NCBI GenBank assembly: GCA_964035545.1
Contig: OZ037770.1
Coordinates: forward strand, 11,152,463-11,216,462
DNA from: Bugula neritina
Taxonomy: Eukaryota > Bryozoa > Gymnolaemata > Cheilostomatida > Bugulidae
Length of the DNA: 64,000 bases
Direction: 5' to 3'
Part shown: piece after piece, positions 12,525 to 24,212 of the stretch
Position numbering within the stretch: position 1 is the first letter of the stretch
Layout of the letters: the number at the start of each line of letters is the position of its first letter
Notes under the pieces: generated by a model
The model's database searches: none
Told to the model about the DNA's origin: nothing
Seen by the model: only the letters and a program-made list of their open reading frames with translations
Position numbers and translations under genes: made by a program

Positions 12525-15500
12525 GAATGAAAATTAAAAAAAAACAAAGTTGTCATCTTCTACAACAAACGCATATGATGTGTTCACATATACATATACT
12601 TCTAGACGATTGTGTTTTGCGTGGCATATCACACACTTGGTCTTCTCAACTGAAGTTGTAGCCATGTCTGTTGGCAACTTACTTATCATTATTATATATT
12701 ACAGCCCCTCTCTTTTGAAAACTCATTACTAGTTCATAAACTGATATTGGCTGACATTATGGTATGTGGGTGAGAGCATTATTTGTACTAGTTTTAGTAC
12801 TAAAAATATATTTTTGTACCCCAAACCCCTGATGAATCTGTTAATACAGTGTCCTCTCATATTTTTTTGCTTCCCGAATGTTTTCTTCCGTCGAGGCCTG
12901 GAGAGCACTCTTCACACGTTGAAGACGTCCCAATATAGCAATATTGTGTTTTTTTTCTCTTTTTAATTTTTTAATTAAAATTATTCGTCAAAAAGAGAGC
13001 TGCAGCTATTTTTTTTGTATTACAGTAACAGCAGGTCCCCCTTTTTAATAGCAGCAGCAGCTTTCTTTGTTGGACTGGTTTTAATATATTTAGACAAGTG
13101 GAAGAAATTATAATAACTGTATAAAGCATTTACTGCCTATTAGATTGAAAACGCCTTTCAAAAATCAACACAAACTGACATAGGCACATCATTTTGTTTC
13201 AAAACTTGTCCTTAAACTATTTTTTGGTCTGTGACTTGTTTTTTTCAAGCTTTTGTGAGTTTTTATCAAGTGCTATTTGTTTACTCTGAGACAGAGTTTT
13301 GGAGTGATAGGCTATAAATGAGGACACTTTTGTTAATGTCTCATATTATACCTCTTCCAAACTTTTCTCTAGAAGTTTTCACACGAAAGCCTGGTTTCAT
13401 GTGAAAACAACAAAGCCAAATTATACTATTATAAGCAAATTAGGTAATCTGTGTTAAAAATAAGGGTTTTTTGAACAAAAAATGGCATCTCGGCACACAT
13501 TTTTGTAAAATAGCATCTAAATTGTGTCACAATATTTTGTACAGCGTCTTGATTACGATAACATTCAGTTTTCTTTCTAAGTTAAAATAATGAGACTTAA
13601 GAGTTGGTACACATCACTGGTTTACAGTATTGGATTGTTTTTACTTTTTGCACCGCCTTGTTTCTCTGTTCTTCTCTAAGACTTTTAATGAAAATGGCTT
13701 TTAAAAAGTCACTAGAAGTCGTATTATAGGCACAGCCATGTCTGTTCTAGAAACTCTTCTTGGGTTATTATCTTTTTTGATTTGTGGCTTGTTTTTTTAA
13801 ACTCATGTGATTTTCTACCAAGAGTTTTTTCTTCCCAGAACTTCGGAGACATAACCTATGCTTTGTGAATCTGTGGCTTATTTTGAGTAAAAATTTGAGT
13901 TGATATAATTAGAGATTAATTGTTGATTTCTTCTTTACAGTTTGAGACTTTTTGTAATTATTACTGTGTTGCCTCATTCTTTTGCTCCATCTTGGTGCCC
14001 TCCTACAAAGTTTGGTGCTCTCTTAATCTTGAGGCAGCAATATTGTCCTCCACTTCCGCAGCAAACGCACAAACTGTGTCCACATGCCGTTATCACCCGG
14101 ACGTCGATCTCAAGTTTCTGATGCTTTGCATGACTACATGTTGAACGAACATTTAAAGGAAATGAAAGCGTAAAATTTACTTTATAACATTATTTATTAA
14201 TTAACTCGGTTTGAAATTTTGTATAGCTTCAAAATCAAACAATTTCAAAATAGTCTGCTCAAATGCAATTTATTCCGCTTCAAAATGAATTTCTCAATTA
14301 AAAATAATAGTTTCTTCAAACTATACATTTTTCTAATTTAAAATAACAATAAAAGAAGATGAATGTATTTTTCTTAATAAAAAAATATGTCAAGTTACTT
14401 AGTGCAACTGTTCCGCACTACATATAGCAGATAGATATATATCAGCTTTTCAATTTTTTTCTTTTATCTTGATACTCCTTCTAATTATATTACTATTGTT
14501 GCTGCTTCTGAAATAGATGACTTTTTCTCCTTGTTCTTGATTCTTCTTTCTGAGGATTCTATTACCATGATGTTTTACCACTAAGTTGGTTCAGTCACTT
14601 TTTGGCAAACTTCATAAGAATTTTACTTTTATTTTCAATAGCAAATATTTGCATAGTCCTAGTGGGCTCTATAGGGATGAGACTGTCTTGACCATCTCCA
14701 TCCTCATTAACTAGTATTTTGTTATTCTTGGCAGACTTAACATGAGAATTCTACTTGTTTCCGTTATCTCTATTTTCATTGGCAAGCATTACCTGGGTTT
14801 ATTGTACTATGACCAATCATGTTTACCTGGTAAATCATTTTATAAGGCCATGGTGAAGTTTGAGTTTTCTCTCACTAGTTTTTTAACTTTCAAACTACAC
14901 ATTTTAAAACTATTAGCTCTATTATAATTAGTGTTAGCATATTATTTGCTGTAAATATACCAAATCCCTGTGCAGATATCTACTCTGCAAAAATACAAAA
15001 TGCTGTGAATATCCTGATCTGACACAAGCGATAGTTGACCATATTTGAGCAATGTTTAAATAATTTTTAATTTTTGAATTTCATAACTGTTTCACATGTA
15101 TCTGATTAATGCCCTGATAAATGGTTTACCATCTTGGAGAACAATTTTCTTCTGTGCCATAAAATTTGACCTGATTTTTACTTTGTTTTGATTCTAATCT
15201 GTGTCTCTGTTTAGCGCAGAACTCTTTTTAACATAAACAAGTGGCCTACTGTTGGCCCACAAAGATTTATAACCCTTACATCTTTAATGTATTCAGCTGA
15301 TTTGATGAATGACCTTTTGTTGTGCAGATTAGTCATCACAATTTTGCTTGAATTTTCAATCATATAGCTCAATAGAGTTACATAAAACTGCTTGAAATAA
15401 ACATGCCGGTATGTTTCCCATACCATATTCCTGGAGATCACTCCCCTCCCCTCCTGGCTTGTCGTCTGTGATTGTTCAGGAGCCTATACCACCTCACTAA

Positions 15501-15670
15501 CAGATGTTGTTGCACATTATAAATAAATATGTTTTTCAGTGTGGTTAACTTGGTTAGCATATACTATTGGATGAATACGTGTAACCCCTACCCTCCCCCT
15601 TCTCAGTAGTACCAGATCAAAGGCTCACCCTGTTTACTATTTCTCTTTTCAAATATATATCCACTGAAGA
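12525..15670. other. Gene-poor repeat-derived region
   Basis: No intact gene recognised. 12900-13015 is a diverged copy of 11625-11725 (shared motif GCACTCTTCACACGT). 13180-13870 has several imperfect internal repeats (for example CTTGTTTTTTT with a downstream TGTGA). 14500-15440 looks like decayed coding sequence on the minus strand, including a 76-codon frame at 15211-15441 (ETYRHVYFKQFYVTLL), with stops on both sides. I cannot identify its source. Confidence 0.4.
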
Positions 15671-15671
15671 G

Positions 15672-15965
15672 ATGGTTAGAAGATTTAATTGGAGTAAGAA
15701 GAGAAGAGGTACAGCTCGAAAAGGAAAACTGAAATTCTGTAGACTAGACAACCAGTTTCTGCTGCCACATACATGCACCAACAATAAGGTAATCCAATAA
15801 TTATCTTTGTTTACTGTATCAAAATTATAACCAAGCTAGTAGTTAATAACTTATCTTGAGTATAATAAAAATACTTGAAATAGTTATAACAAGCTGTTGT
15901 GAGATGTTTATTTTTCTCAACAGGTTTCTCCATTTTACCAAAGACATGGCCGACCCACTGACTAG
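15672..15965 (+). CDS. Last two exons of an unidentified gene, copy 2
   Basis: Exon 15672-15788 (117 b, MVRRFNWSKKRRGTARKG onward, very basic, ending HTCTNNK) has a GTAATC donor. The next exon, 15924-15965, follows a CAG acceptor and gives VSPFYQRHGRPTD then TAG. Phases match. The first exon may extend upstream. The basic C-terminus suggests nucleic-acid contact or a targeting tail, but this is speculation; no family is recognised. Confidence 0.35.
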
Positions 15966-18643
15966 TCCTTTGCACAGTTTCTTTACTGGCTCGATGTCAT
16001 TGTTGATCCAAGCACATGAAAACCGACTTGTTAGATTATGATCTTATAGACAAAGTCATATCTTTTGTACTATGAAGGAGTGACTGTTATAGCCAAATCG
16101 AATTCCTGCCATCCAGCAGCCCCTGCAGCTGACTTGTACCATATAAATGAATTCACAAAGTATATGCTCTTTCTGCTCTCAATAGATACATTAGCTGTTT
16201 TCTATATTTTTTGAATGAATACTACTTGTTCGACAAGCAAAATGGAGTTGGTGGCGAGCTAGAGGGCGCAGTGTTTTGCAATCCATTGACAGGCCTTAAT
16301 CTTCATAACTCAGAGTCTACAATAATTGTTTGAGTATTCAATTTTTTATTGTTGCGTTAATTTATGTCTGATAATATATAATCATTTTAGTCTTCTTACT
16401 GAGATATTTTGTATTGTTATATGATGAAATAAATTCAACACCTTGGTCATGTCCAAAACCTTAATCTAACGACTTTATTGCAAAAACTTGTCTTTTATTT
16501 TATAATGATATATAAAACATATAGTGTATATTTGAGTATTCTTAAAAAGTAGTTAATGTTAAAGAGATGTTACATGTTAGCAAGATAAATTGACTGTACC
16601 AAGATCATATTATGATACATATATAAAAAGGTATTTCCTTTCAATAAATGAGAATAATTTGCTCCTGCTCAATGAATGAGTGTTTGTAAATGGCATGTTA
16701 TAATTATATACACACACACCCACACACACACAACTTGCAAGGTAATCATTACACCACAGGGGCTACCTGGTACTTTCAACAATACATACACCTGATGCCT
16801 TGGTAAGCGAGCGTAACACATACACGCAGGAGTACAAGGGATGCTGTTCATGTTTTTGTTAGCTCACCAAAAATCAATAACCAATATTTTATCAATAAAG
16901 CACTGCACTGTATTAAAATTAATCTTAAATTATTATTGCTCATTGTAGCATCAAAAAGAGTTCAAATGTGTTTTATAATTTTGCAAACTGTTGTTTTTAA
17001 TTAGAATGATAAGCAATATCTTTCCATTTTAATTGCATTTCATTAAAAAACCATCATTTTGAGCAACATGGAGCATTCCTTTGCTTCAAATGCTGGGTGG
17101 TATGGCAGCTAGTCAAATTATAAGAATAAGTTACATCTTTTAACTTTTTGTGTATTATGTCTTGATAAAAGTTTAGCAATCTACAGGTATTTGCACACAT
17201 TATACTGGGCTAATTAATATTTATGTATTGTTTATATGAGAATAATATAATAATACAAAATGTTGTTTTTATTCAAACATGTATTAAACTAAATACCAAA
17301 TTAAAAAACAATTCATAACATAGAGCAATAGCTACAAAACAATCTATGATCTTTAACTCCAGCGAATAAACAGTTGGGAGACACTGCAACGTTAATTCAC
17401 AGGTAATTATTTAGCACCCCATTTCACAGCACCCCAGTGAGCAGTGGGACCATTGAATGGCCCATTCTTCATAGATTCATCAGAATTCATAAACTTTTGC
17501 AATGTTGGTAAGGCAGCAAATCTGAAAGAAAAAAGACAGAATTAAAAAATATCAAATGAATGTAGTGTGAATGTTAGTATAGCATGGATATGCTGTAGAA
17601 AATCAACAATTATTATTACAACTTACAGGAAATAGTGAAAAGCTTACCTGGCCATGTAGGCTTTCAGGTTATCATGTTTCTCTACACAACCAGGTTTGAA
17701 CTGATTCCAGATGTCAAGCAGATCGTAGACACAAAAATCTGCATACACTAGCTGCAATACAACAATAAAACAAGTATAAAAATCTTATATCAATTAAAAA
17801 TTATTTAATCTTCTACTACAAATACATATTGTAATAGATTTATGAGTTGGTAAAGTTAGCTGGAGAACATAACTCCTTGTAGTTAAGAGAAGAGTGAGAG
17901 AACAAATGGTTTCCAGGTGTAGATAGTCGGTATTTCAGCAAAAGAAATAGCGTAAGAGTCTGTATCAGTAGTGTACTCTTGGCGTGCTGCAATGGTAGAC
18001 TGATTTACACTGGCAAGCTCGCTTCCTTATATACTTTAGAAGTCGGGGGGGGGGGGCCTAAAGTTTGGACGCGCTGAATCTCTGAAACCCATAATCGGCC
18101 ACCCCCAATTCCGGAACCACCAATTCTGGCCGAGATTGTATTTACAAAACAAAAGAAAAATGGACCGTATAAAATATAGTTACAAGAGAAGGCAATTTCA
18201 AAGTTAACCCAAAATCTACTAAACCACTTCAAACTGCAAAGATCAAGCGTGGCCTAAAATGCTTAGCATGCCTTCTGATGTATTGTAGCTATAAAATATT
18301 CAATAAATTCAAGAAATCTAGTCAAAATAATTTTTGTTTTAGTTTGAAAGCTATTTTCTCAGGTTGCTAGCTTGCTGCAGTTCATAGTTTGCCCAAAAAC
18401 ACTGACATCAGTTTCTCACAAAGTTGGCTGCTTTAGAGTCTTATAAATGTAAATTTATGAAAATCAGTTATATGACTGATTTTTTCTGTGGTATTATTTA
18501 AAGCAATTATGATTTTAATACATACTGTATTTATTGTTTCTGGGTCAATGCTTGTGAAGGTTACCACATAAAATTTGCTATTTATAGAACAATAGATCAT
18601 AAAAGGTAACACTTCTTGCATTGATATGCTGGTAGTTAACAGG

Positions 18644-18867
18644 TAACTCACGCACTCACGCAAGTTTTTAGTCACCATCCCCGTGGGAAACCCCTGATAA
18701 AAAGGGTTTTTGTTGAAGCGGGCTAAGAACTTATTTAAATAAGGCACAGGAGCAATTATGACTGGATGCTCTTCCTAACACCACCAAAGGTTTTTGTCCA
18801 GGCTCGAACCTATGACCTTCATGTATACCAAGGAAACGCTCTAACCCCTAGACCACGGCTGCTCCCT
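18644..18867 (-). mobile_element. tRNA-derived SINE with 14-bp target duplication
   Basis: Read on the minus strand it starts GGGAGCAGCCGTGG, with A-box-like GTGGTCTAGGGGTTAGAG and B-box GGTTCGAGCCTG, followed by a non-tRNA body. It is flanked by the 14-bp direct repeat TGGTAGTTAACAGG (18630-18643 and 18868-18881). Unit 1 of the duplication has a single copy of that site (about 2865-2880), the empty locus. A relative is at 56840-57010. Confidence 0.9.
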
Positions 18868-19149
18868 TGGTAGTTAACAGGTAGCATGGAGCTAAAAACC
18901 CTCTCATAACCAAATAAAGCCAAACAATTAGGTTTTAGTAAAACTAATGCAACGTATTTGCTTACTTCAGATCCACCAAACCAGTCCTGATCCCCCAGCT
19001 CCTTGGGGAACTGTGCCAATTTATCATCAAGTCCTGCCACTAGTTCATCTTTCTTCTCATCCTGTAAAATCAAACACCTGCTACAACCACCCAGCCACGA
19101 CACAGATTTGATCATCAGTCTTAGTGCAACTCCAACAATACAACTTCAT

Positions 19150-19314
19150 TTAGGAGCAGTAGTGGAAAAATTGAGATAGCCTAAGTTCTTTAATTGTATC
19201 ATTAAACTTTGGTTTGGGTCGAGGCTTGAAATTCTTGCGAGATTGTCACTTCTTATGCTACATTTCTAATCTAAAACACAGGCTTTTCTCAGTTTCTCCA
19301 TTACTCCACCGACC
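19150..19314. mobile_element. MITE family 1, copy 3
   Basis: Duplicate of the element at 3148-3312, carried along by the segmental duplication. Confidence 0.7.
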
Positions 19315-19631
19315 TCCACAATTTATTCTAACAGAAATAAGCTACATAGCAGGCTATTATATATGTTTATCTTTATTACTTTTACATCCATTGTCATAAG
19401 GGCTGTATGTTAAATAATGAATTTATTTGACATATGATTGATATGTTTTTCGGCCACTTTGTTGTGTTATCTACACTACCATTGGCTTATTTTCTAAGAA
19501 TCAAGTATTGTTTTGTAAATCATAGTCAAGTCACATTTTTGAGTTTTTTGGTCTTCAAGTTCTGTTAACTTATGAAATTCACTAGCTGATTGCTTTATCA
19601 ACTGCAGTGTGAGACTTGTAAAATAATTTTG

Positions 19632-19705
19632 CCTTTACTGGGGTTCGAACCCAAGACATCCAGCTTGCAAGCAGGTACACTAGCCATTACACCACAGGGA
19701 CCACT
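19632..19705 (-). repeat. tRNA-derived SINE head, copy in unit 2
   Basis: Same position and sequence as 3641-3712, with the B-box GGTTCGAACCC intact. Confidence 0.6.
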
Positions 19706-20279
19706 GGGTTATCACAGAACTTATAAAAGTGTTTGGGTAATAAAACAAGTAAAGTTACTATACATACATAATTGTCACCATATAAAACTCGGACAAACTC
19801 GGTGCGACGCCACATCGCAGCACTGTATGTCATGTCATTGTTTATCTTCGCCTGCTCTGTACTGCCATCTATAAAAGTAAAGATCAAAGTAAATTTAGGA
19901 TAAACCAAACTGGTGCGCTAGATCACCATACTCACTAACACTAAGCATTTGGGCCTTCAGCCTAACACAGATATTTTTTATCAACAGTAAGCTTTTCAAC
20001 CAGAGAAATTACTTTTCTGCAAGTGAGTTCAATTTACTATGTAAAGTAATGGTGAAATGAAGAGTGTAACTCTTTTCTAAACTTTTGCATTTGTAATTTC
20101 ACTTATATATATGCGAATTCCATAGAATATAGATGCTAGGATTACTATAAACTCAAATGCAGTGGGTTTATTTACCTAAACCGTGTTTCCTTCCAAGATA
20201 TGCAAAGATGGCACTCGTTTCTGTAATTTTTATATCTCCGTCAATATAATATGGAAGCTGTAAGATTAAAGTATATATA

Positions 20280-20325
20280 TATAAAATAAGGTTTAACCCT
20301 TTTCAGGGTTAAACCTTATTTTATA
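20280..20325. repeat. Perfect 20-bp hairpin at the left mitochondrial junction
   Basis: 20280-20299 and 20306-20325 are exact reverse complements around a 6-base loop. The right arm belongs to mitochondrial sequence (trnF region downstream of atp6); the left arm abuts nuclear sequence. Confidence 0.95.
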
Positions 20326-20341
20326 GGCTACTGTAGTTATA
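20300..20341 (-). tRNA. trnF: tRNA-Phe (GAA), probably truncated
   Basis: Right after the atp6 stop the minus strand shows a 5' acceptor-like ACTACAG, TA, a GCCT/AGGT D-stem and a CTGAAAA anticodon loop (anticodon GAA). No matching 3' acceptor follows; the sequence instead mirrors itself into the junction hairpin. Identity is tentative. Confidence 0.4.
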
Positions 20342-20342
20342 G

Positions 20343-21032
20343 TTAAATAATTTTATCCGGATGTTCGTCAGCGTATAGTGTGGGTAACAAAGAAAAAATG
20401 TAGGCTTGTACAAAACAAACTCCTATTTCGAATATGCAATAAGCAGATCCGAGTGCTATTAATAAAATTCTTACTGGTAAAGGTGATCTAACTATTCCTG
20501 TTCCTAAGAGTCTTATTAGAATGTGCCCGGTTCTTAAGTTTGCGGTTAATCGAACAGCTAATGTTAAAGGGCGTACTATGAGCCTCACTAACTCAATAAG
20601 GCATAAAAAAGGACTAATTATTGCAGGTGCGCCCAAAGGCTGAAGGTGAGCTAAAAATTCTGATAAGTTAAATCTTATTCTTTTTATCAAAATATGCAAT
20701 CATAGAATTAAGGCTAGTCTAAGATTAATTACTAAATGTCTAGTGGCTCTAAAAGTATAAGGCGTTAATCCAAATAGATTAAGTGTTAAAACTGTGGTTA
20801 TAATAGCTGTTATTAAGGAAGAAGAGCCCAGTATTGTTTTTATATTTCTTCGTGCAACTAATTCTGAGACAACAGATTTTATTGTGTTGAAAAAAGAAAG
20901 TTTAGAGCTAGTAAATCATATTTTTTTTATTAACAGCACACAAAGTGTAATAAGTGTGATTCAAATAAGTATATAAGCGTCAATAAGTACCTTGTTATGG
21001 TCGTCAAATGTGGAAAAAATGTCTATTGCCAT
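20343..21032 (-). CDS. atp6: ATP synthase F0 subunit a (mitochondrial)
   Basis: A 229-codon frame under the invertebrate mitochondrial code, ATG at 21032-21030 and TAA at 20343-20345. It encodes the proton-channel subunit that contacts the c-ring in the inner membrane. The conserved block LTLAVRLTANLSTGHIL contains the essential Arg. Several hydrophobic segments follow, ending PTLYADEHPDKII. TGA codons fall at Trp positions and AGA at Ser positions, so the frame is unusable by nuclear translation. trnQ lies 4 bases upstream. Confidence 0.95.
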
Positions 21033-21035
21033 GAT

Positions 21036-21089
21036 CTAAAAGGGAGTTTAATCCCTTAATAAAATTCAAAGTTTTATTATATGTTTTAG
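21036..21089 (-). tRNA. trnQ: tRNA-Gln (UUG)
   Basis: Acceptor arms CTAAAA/TTTTAG, anticodon stem AATAAAA/TTTTATT and loop CTTTGAA. About 54 nt, compact. Confidence 0.75.
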
Positions 21090-21100
21090 AGAATTGGATT

Positions 21101-21157
21101 ACGTTGGGGGTTTTAATTACCCATTTTACGGTTTACAGCCATAGTTATTTCCCACGC
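21101..21157 (-). tRNA. trnY: tRNA-Tyr (GUA), D-arm missing
   Basis: Anticodon stem TATGG/CCGTA with loop CTGTAAA. Acceptor GCGTGGG pairs with CCAACGT with one mismatch only if a 7-nt replacement loop substitutes for the D-arm. Confidence 0.65.
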
Positions 21158-21158
21158 T

Positions 21159-21228
21159 TAAGATGATGTTAAGTTAAACTCTTTTTGATTCGAAATCAAA
21201 TATACTTATTTATGTATTAACCATCTTA
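21159..21228 (-). tRNA. trnR: tRNA-Arg (UCG)
   Basis: Acceptor TAAGATG/CATCTTA; anticodon stem TTTGA/TCAAA with loop TTTCGAA. Confidence 0.8.
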
Positions 21229-21238
21229 AAGTATTTAA

Positions 21239-21307
21239 AAGTAAATACATATGTTTACATGATCTTCAGATTACAAATCTGTTGCTTCTTCAAAGCTTTA
21301 TTTACTT
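21239..21307 (-). tRNA. trnT: tRNA-Thr (UGU)
   Basis: Acceptor AAGTAAA/TTTACTT; anticodon loop TTTGTAA in a CAGA/TCTG stem. Confidence 0.78.
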
Positions 21308-21311
21308 ATTT

Positions 21312-21437
21312 TTAAATTTTGTTAGGCAAGTTGGTTAATATTGGGTTAAATGTTTCTAAAGAAATTATGTTTGATAACACTAAAGATCAAATAATGAAGT
21401 AGATTATGTTTCAGTTTAAAGGGCTTAGGTGAGGCAT
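21312..21437 (-). CDS. atp8: ATP synthase F0 subunit 8 (mitochondrial), short
   Basis: A 41-codon frame beginning MPHLSPLNWNM, the typical ATP8 N-terminus (MPxLxPxxW), followed by one hydrophobic segment (IYFIIWSLVLSN) and a polar tail. It is short compared with the usual 50-55 residues. It sits directly between cox1 and trnT. ATP8 is often missed in reduced or rearranged mitochondrial genomes, and here it is too small for simple frame scans. Confidence 0.88.
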
Positions 21438-21447
21438 AATAGAAATT

Positions 21448-22983
<1,536 letters not shown>

Positions 22984-23090
22984 AAAAAGAAAGAATTACG
23001 AAATTTAAGAAGAAGAAGAGAAGGGGGAGTTTATATGTAATATATAGAGGAGTTGTAAAATATATAATAATATAAATAAATAGAAAATTT

Positions 23091-23561
23091 TTATGTTAAA
23101 AAAGGACGTAATGGTTTTTGTGATTTAAAACAAATATACACCACTATTACTAAAGTAATAAGTAAGATGATAGTTATTAATCAATATACAGGTAAATTAA
23201 ACTTTTGAAAAAGGAAAAAGACTTCGTTTTCATAATTAAGGTTGCTTTTGGGAAAAAAAAAGATTTTTTTGTTTTGAAAAAAACATATTCTAAATCCTAA
23301 GATAATGTAAATTATTAGCTTTTTGTTAAATCTTTTAGGGTTGGGGCTTATAGCTATTATGTAGCCAAAAAGTACTAATAAGCCGCTAATATAAATTAAA
23401 AATAAGATTATTGCAAATCACGAGTTAATCATTTTTGCAATAATAATTGTCCTAAGTAACGGGGCGAGAATTATTATGCCTCCTAATGTAATAATGCTTT
23501 CTATTAAGGGGGTGATTAAAATAAGTAAAGATATTATATAGACTAAATTCCTTAAATTCAT
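23091..23561 (-). CDS. nad6: NADH dehydrogenase subunit 6 (mitochondrial)
   Basis: A 156-codon frame, ATG at 23561-23559 (MNLSNLVYMMSLLILITPLM) and TAA at 23091-23093. It encodes a hydrophobic membrane-arm subunit of complex I with about five membrane segments, including ISGLLVLFGYMMAMS. The assignment rests on length, hydropathy and exclusion of the other subunits, so it is weaker than for the other genes. A 107-base spacer with a purine-rich tract (22984-23090) separates it from cox1. Confidence 0.82.
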
Positions 23562-23626
23562 AGGCTTTTGGGGATGTGCATCCCCATTTTCAGAGTTCAA
23601 ATCTAAATGTATTGAAAAGCCCTGTT

Positions 23627-23693
23627 AAAAAGGGCGTACTTGAAAACGCAAACTTAGTTTGACAAACTAAAATTATTTTTTAATTACCTTTTT
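23627..23693 (-). tRNA. trnD: tRNA-Asp (GUC)
   Basis: Acceptor AAAAAGG/CCTTTTT; anticodon stem TTAGT/ACTAA with loop TTGTCAA. Confidence 0.82.
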
Positions 23694-23731
23694 TTTTGAT
23701 GAACTTCATTTAATTGAGAGATAAAGATCTT

Positions 23732-23797
23732 AACACTAAAAGTAGTAATTCTTTTCTTTTAAGGTATCAGCTTAATTCACATATGTGATTTAGTGTT
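23732..23797 (-). tRNA. trnI: tRNA-Ile (GAU)
   Basis: Acceptor AACACTA/TAGTGTT, anticodon stem TTAAG/CTTAA, loop CTGATAC. Confidence 0.85.
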
Positions 23798-23860
23798 AAT
23801 TGAGGGGAAGTTCCATTTTAAGGTTATGAGCCATACAGCTTAGATTTAGCTTACTCAATT
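23798..23860 (-). tRNA. trnM: tRNA-Met (CAU)
   Basis: Acceptor AATTGAG/CTCAATT; anticodon loop CTCATAA in a TATGG/CCTTA stem with one mismatch. Directly abuts trnI. Confidence 0.78.
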
Positions 23861-23894
23861 AAACTCAATTTTGTTAACAAAATTTGTAAAAATT

Positions 23895-23954
23895 AATAAG
23901 GTACATTTGTTTATTATGTACTTAAAAGATTTTAAATCTTTTTTCTTCCTTATT
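23895..23954 (-). tRNA. trnL2: tRNA-Leu (UAA)
   Basis: Acceptor AATAAGG/CCTTATT; anticodon stem AAAGA/TCTTT with loop TTTAAAA. Confidence 0.82.
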
Positions 23955-23988
23955 TTGAGGTCAAGTTTAATTAAGATTGTAAGTGTTT

Positions 23989-24057
23989 CAGAAAACGAGT
24001 TAGAGGTATCTCGATGACTATCTTCCAAAGATAGAGTTTTGTTTAAACTATTTTCTG
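23989..24057 (-). tRNA. trnP: tRNA-Pro (UGG)
   Basis: Acceptor CAGAAAA/TTTTCTG; anticodon stem CTATC/GATAG with loop TTTGGAA. Confidence 0.85.
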
Positions 24058-24076
24058 GAGACTTTGATAATTGATT

Positions 24077-24133
24077 TATAATGGGTTATAGAATAACCTG
24101 TGTGCTCTTTGTAAAAGAGTGGGCTTCATTATA
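24077..24133 (-). tRNA. trnV: tRNA-Val (UAC)
   Basis: Acceptor TATAATG/CATTATA; anticodon loop TTTACAA with a short stem. Only 57 nt, probably a reduced D-arm. Confidence 0.7.
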
Positions 24134-24148
24134 CTTTAGTTATGATTT

Positions 24149-24212
24149 ACCCTATCTAAAGTTTTAGATTTTTTACTTGGAAGGTAAATATAATGTCTTA
24201 TATTAATAGGGT
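24149..24212 (-). tRNA. trnG: tRNA-Gly (UCC)
   Basis: Acceptor ACCCTAT/ATAGGGT; anticodon stem TTTAC/GTAAA with loop CTTCCAA. Confidence 0.85.

Larger units (their letters stand above)
17407..20257 (-). pseudogene. Mu-class GST paralog, exons 3-7 only
   Basis: Exons 20176-20257, 19768-19868, 18966-19061, 17648-17751 and 17407-17521 match the complete GST gene with intact frames and splice sites. Exons 1-2, which carry the start codon, the catalytic Tyr and much of the glutathione site, are absent: the intron upstream of exon 3 runs into mitochondrial DNA, and nothing resembling them follows 35399. The C-terminus is three residues longer (WGAK instead of W). Coding sequence is otherwise undamaged, so the truncation looks recent, or the missing half lies elsewhere because of rearrangement or misassembly. 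Confidence 0.82.
15871..20279. repeat. Segmental duplication, unit 2
   Basis: Partner of 1-4285. It ends at the mitochondrial junction: both units share the sequence after GST exon 3 up to about GTAAGATTAAAGTATATAT, then unit 2 switches to mitochondrial sequence. It contains one SINE insertion (18644-18867) that unit 1 lacks. Confidence 0.85.

Noticed and set aside
15211-15441. 76-codon frame as an intact gene
   Set aside because: Flanking sequence in the same orientation is full of stops, and no start context, splice partner or domain was found; treated as decayed sequence.
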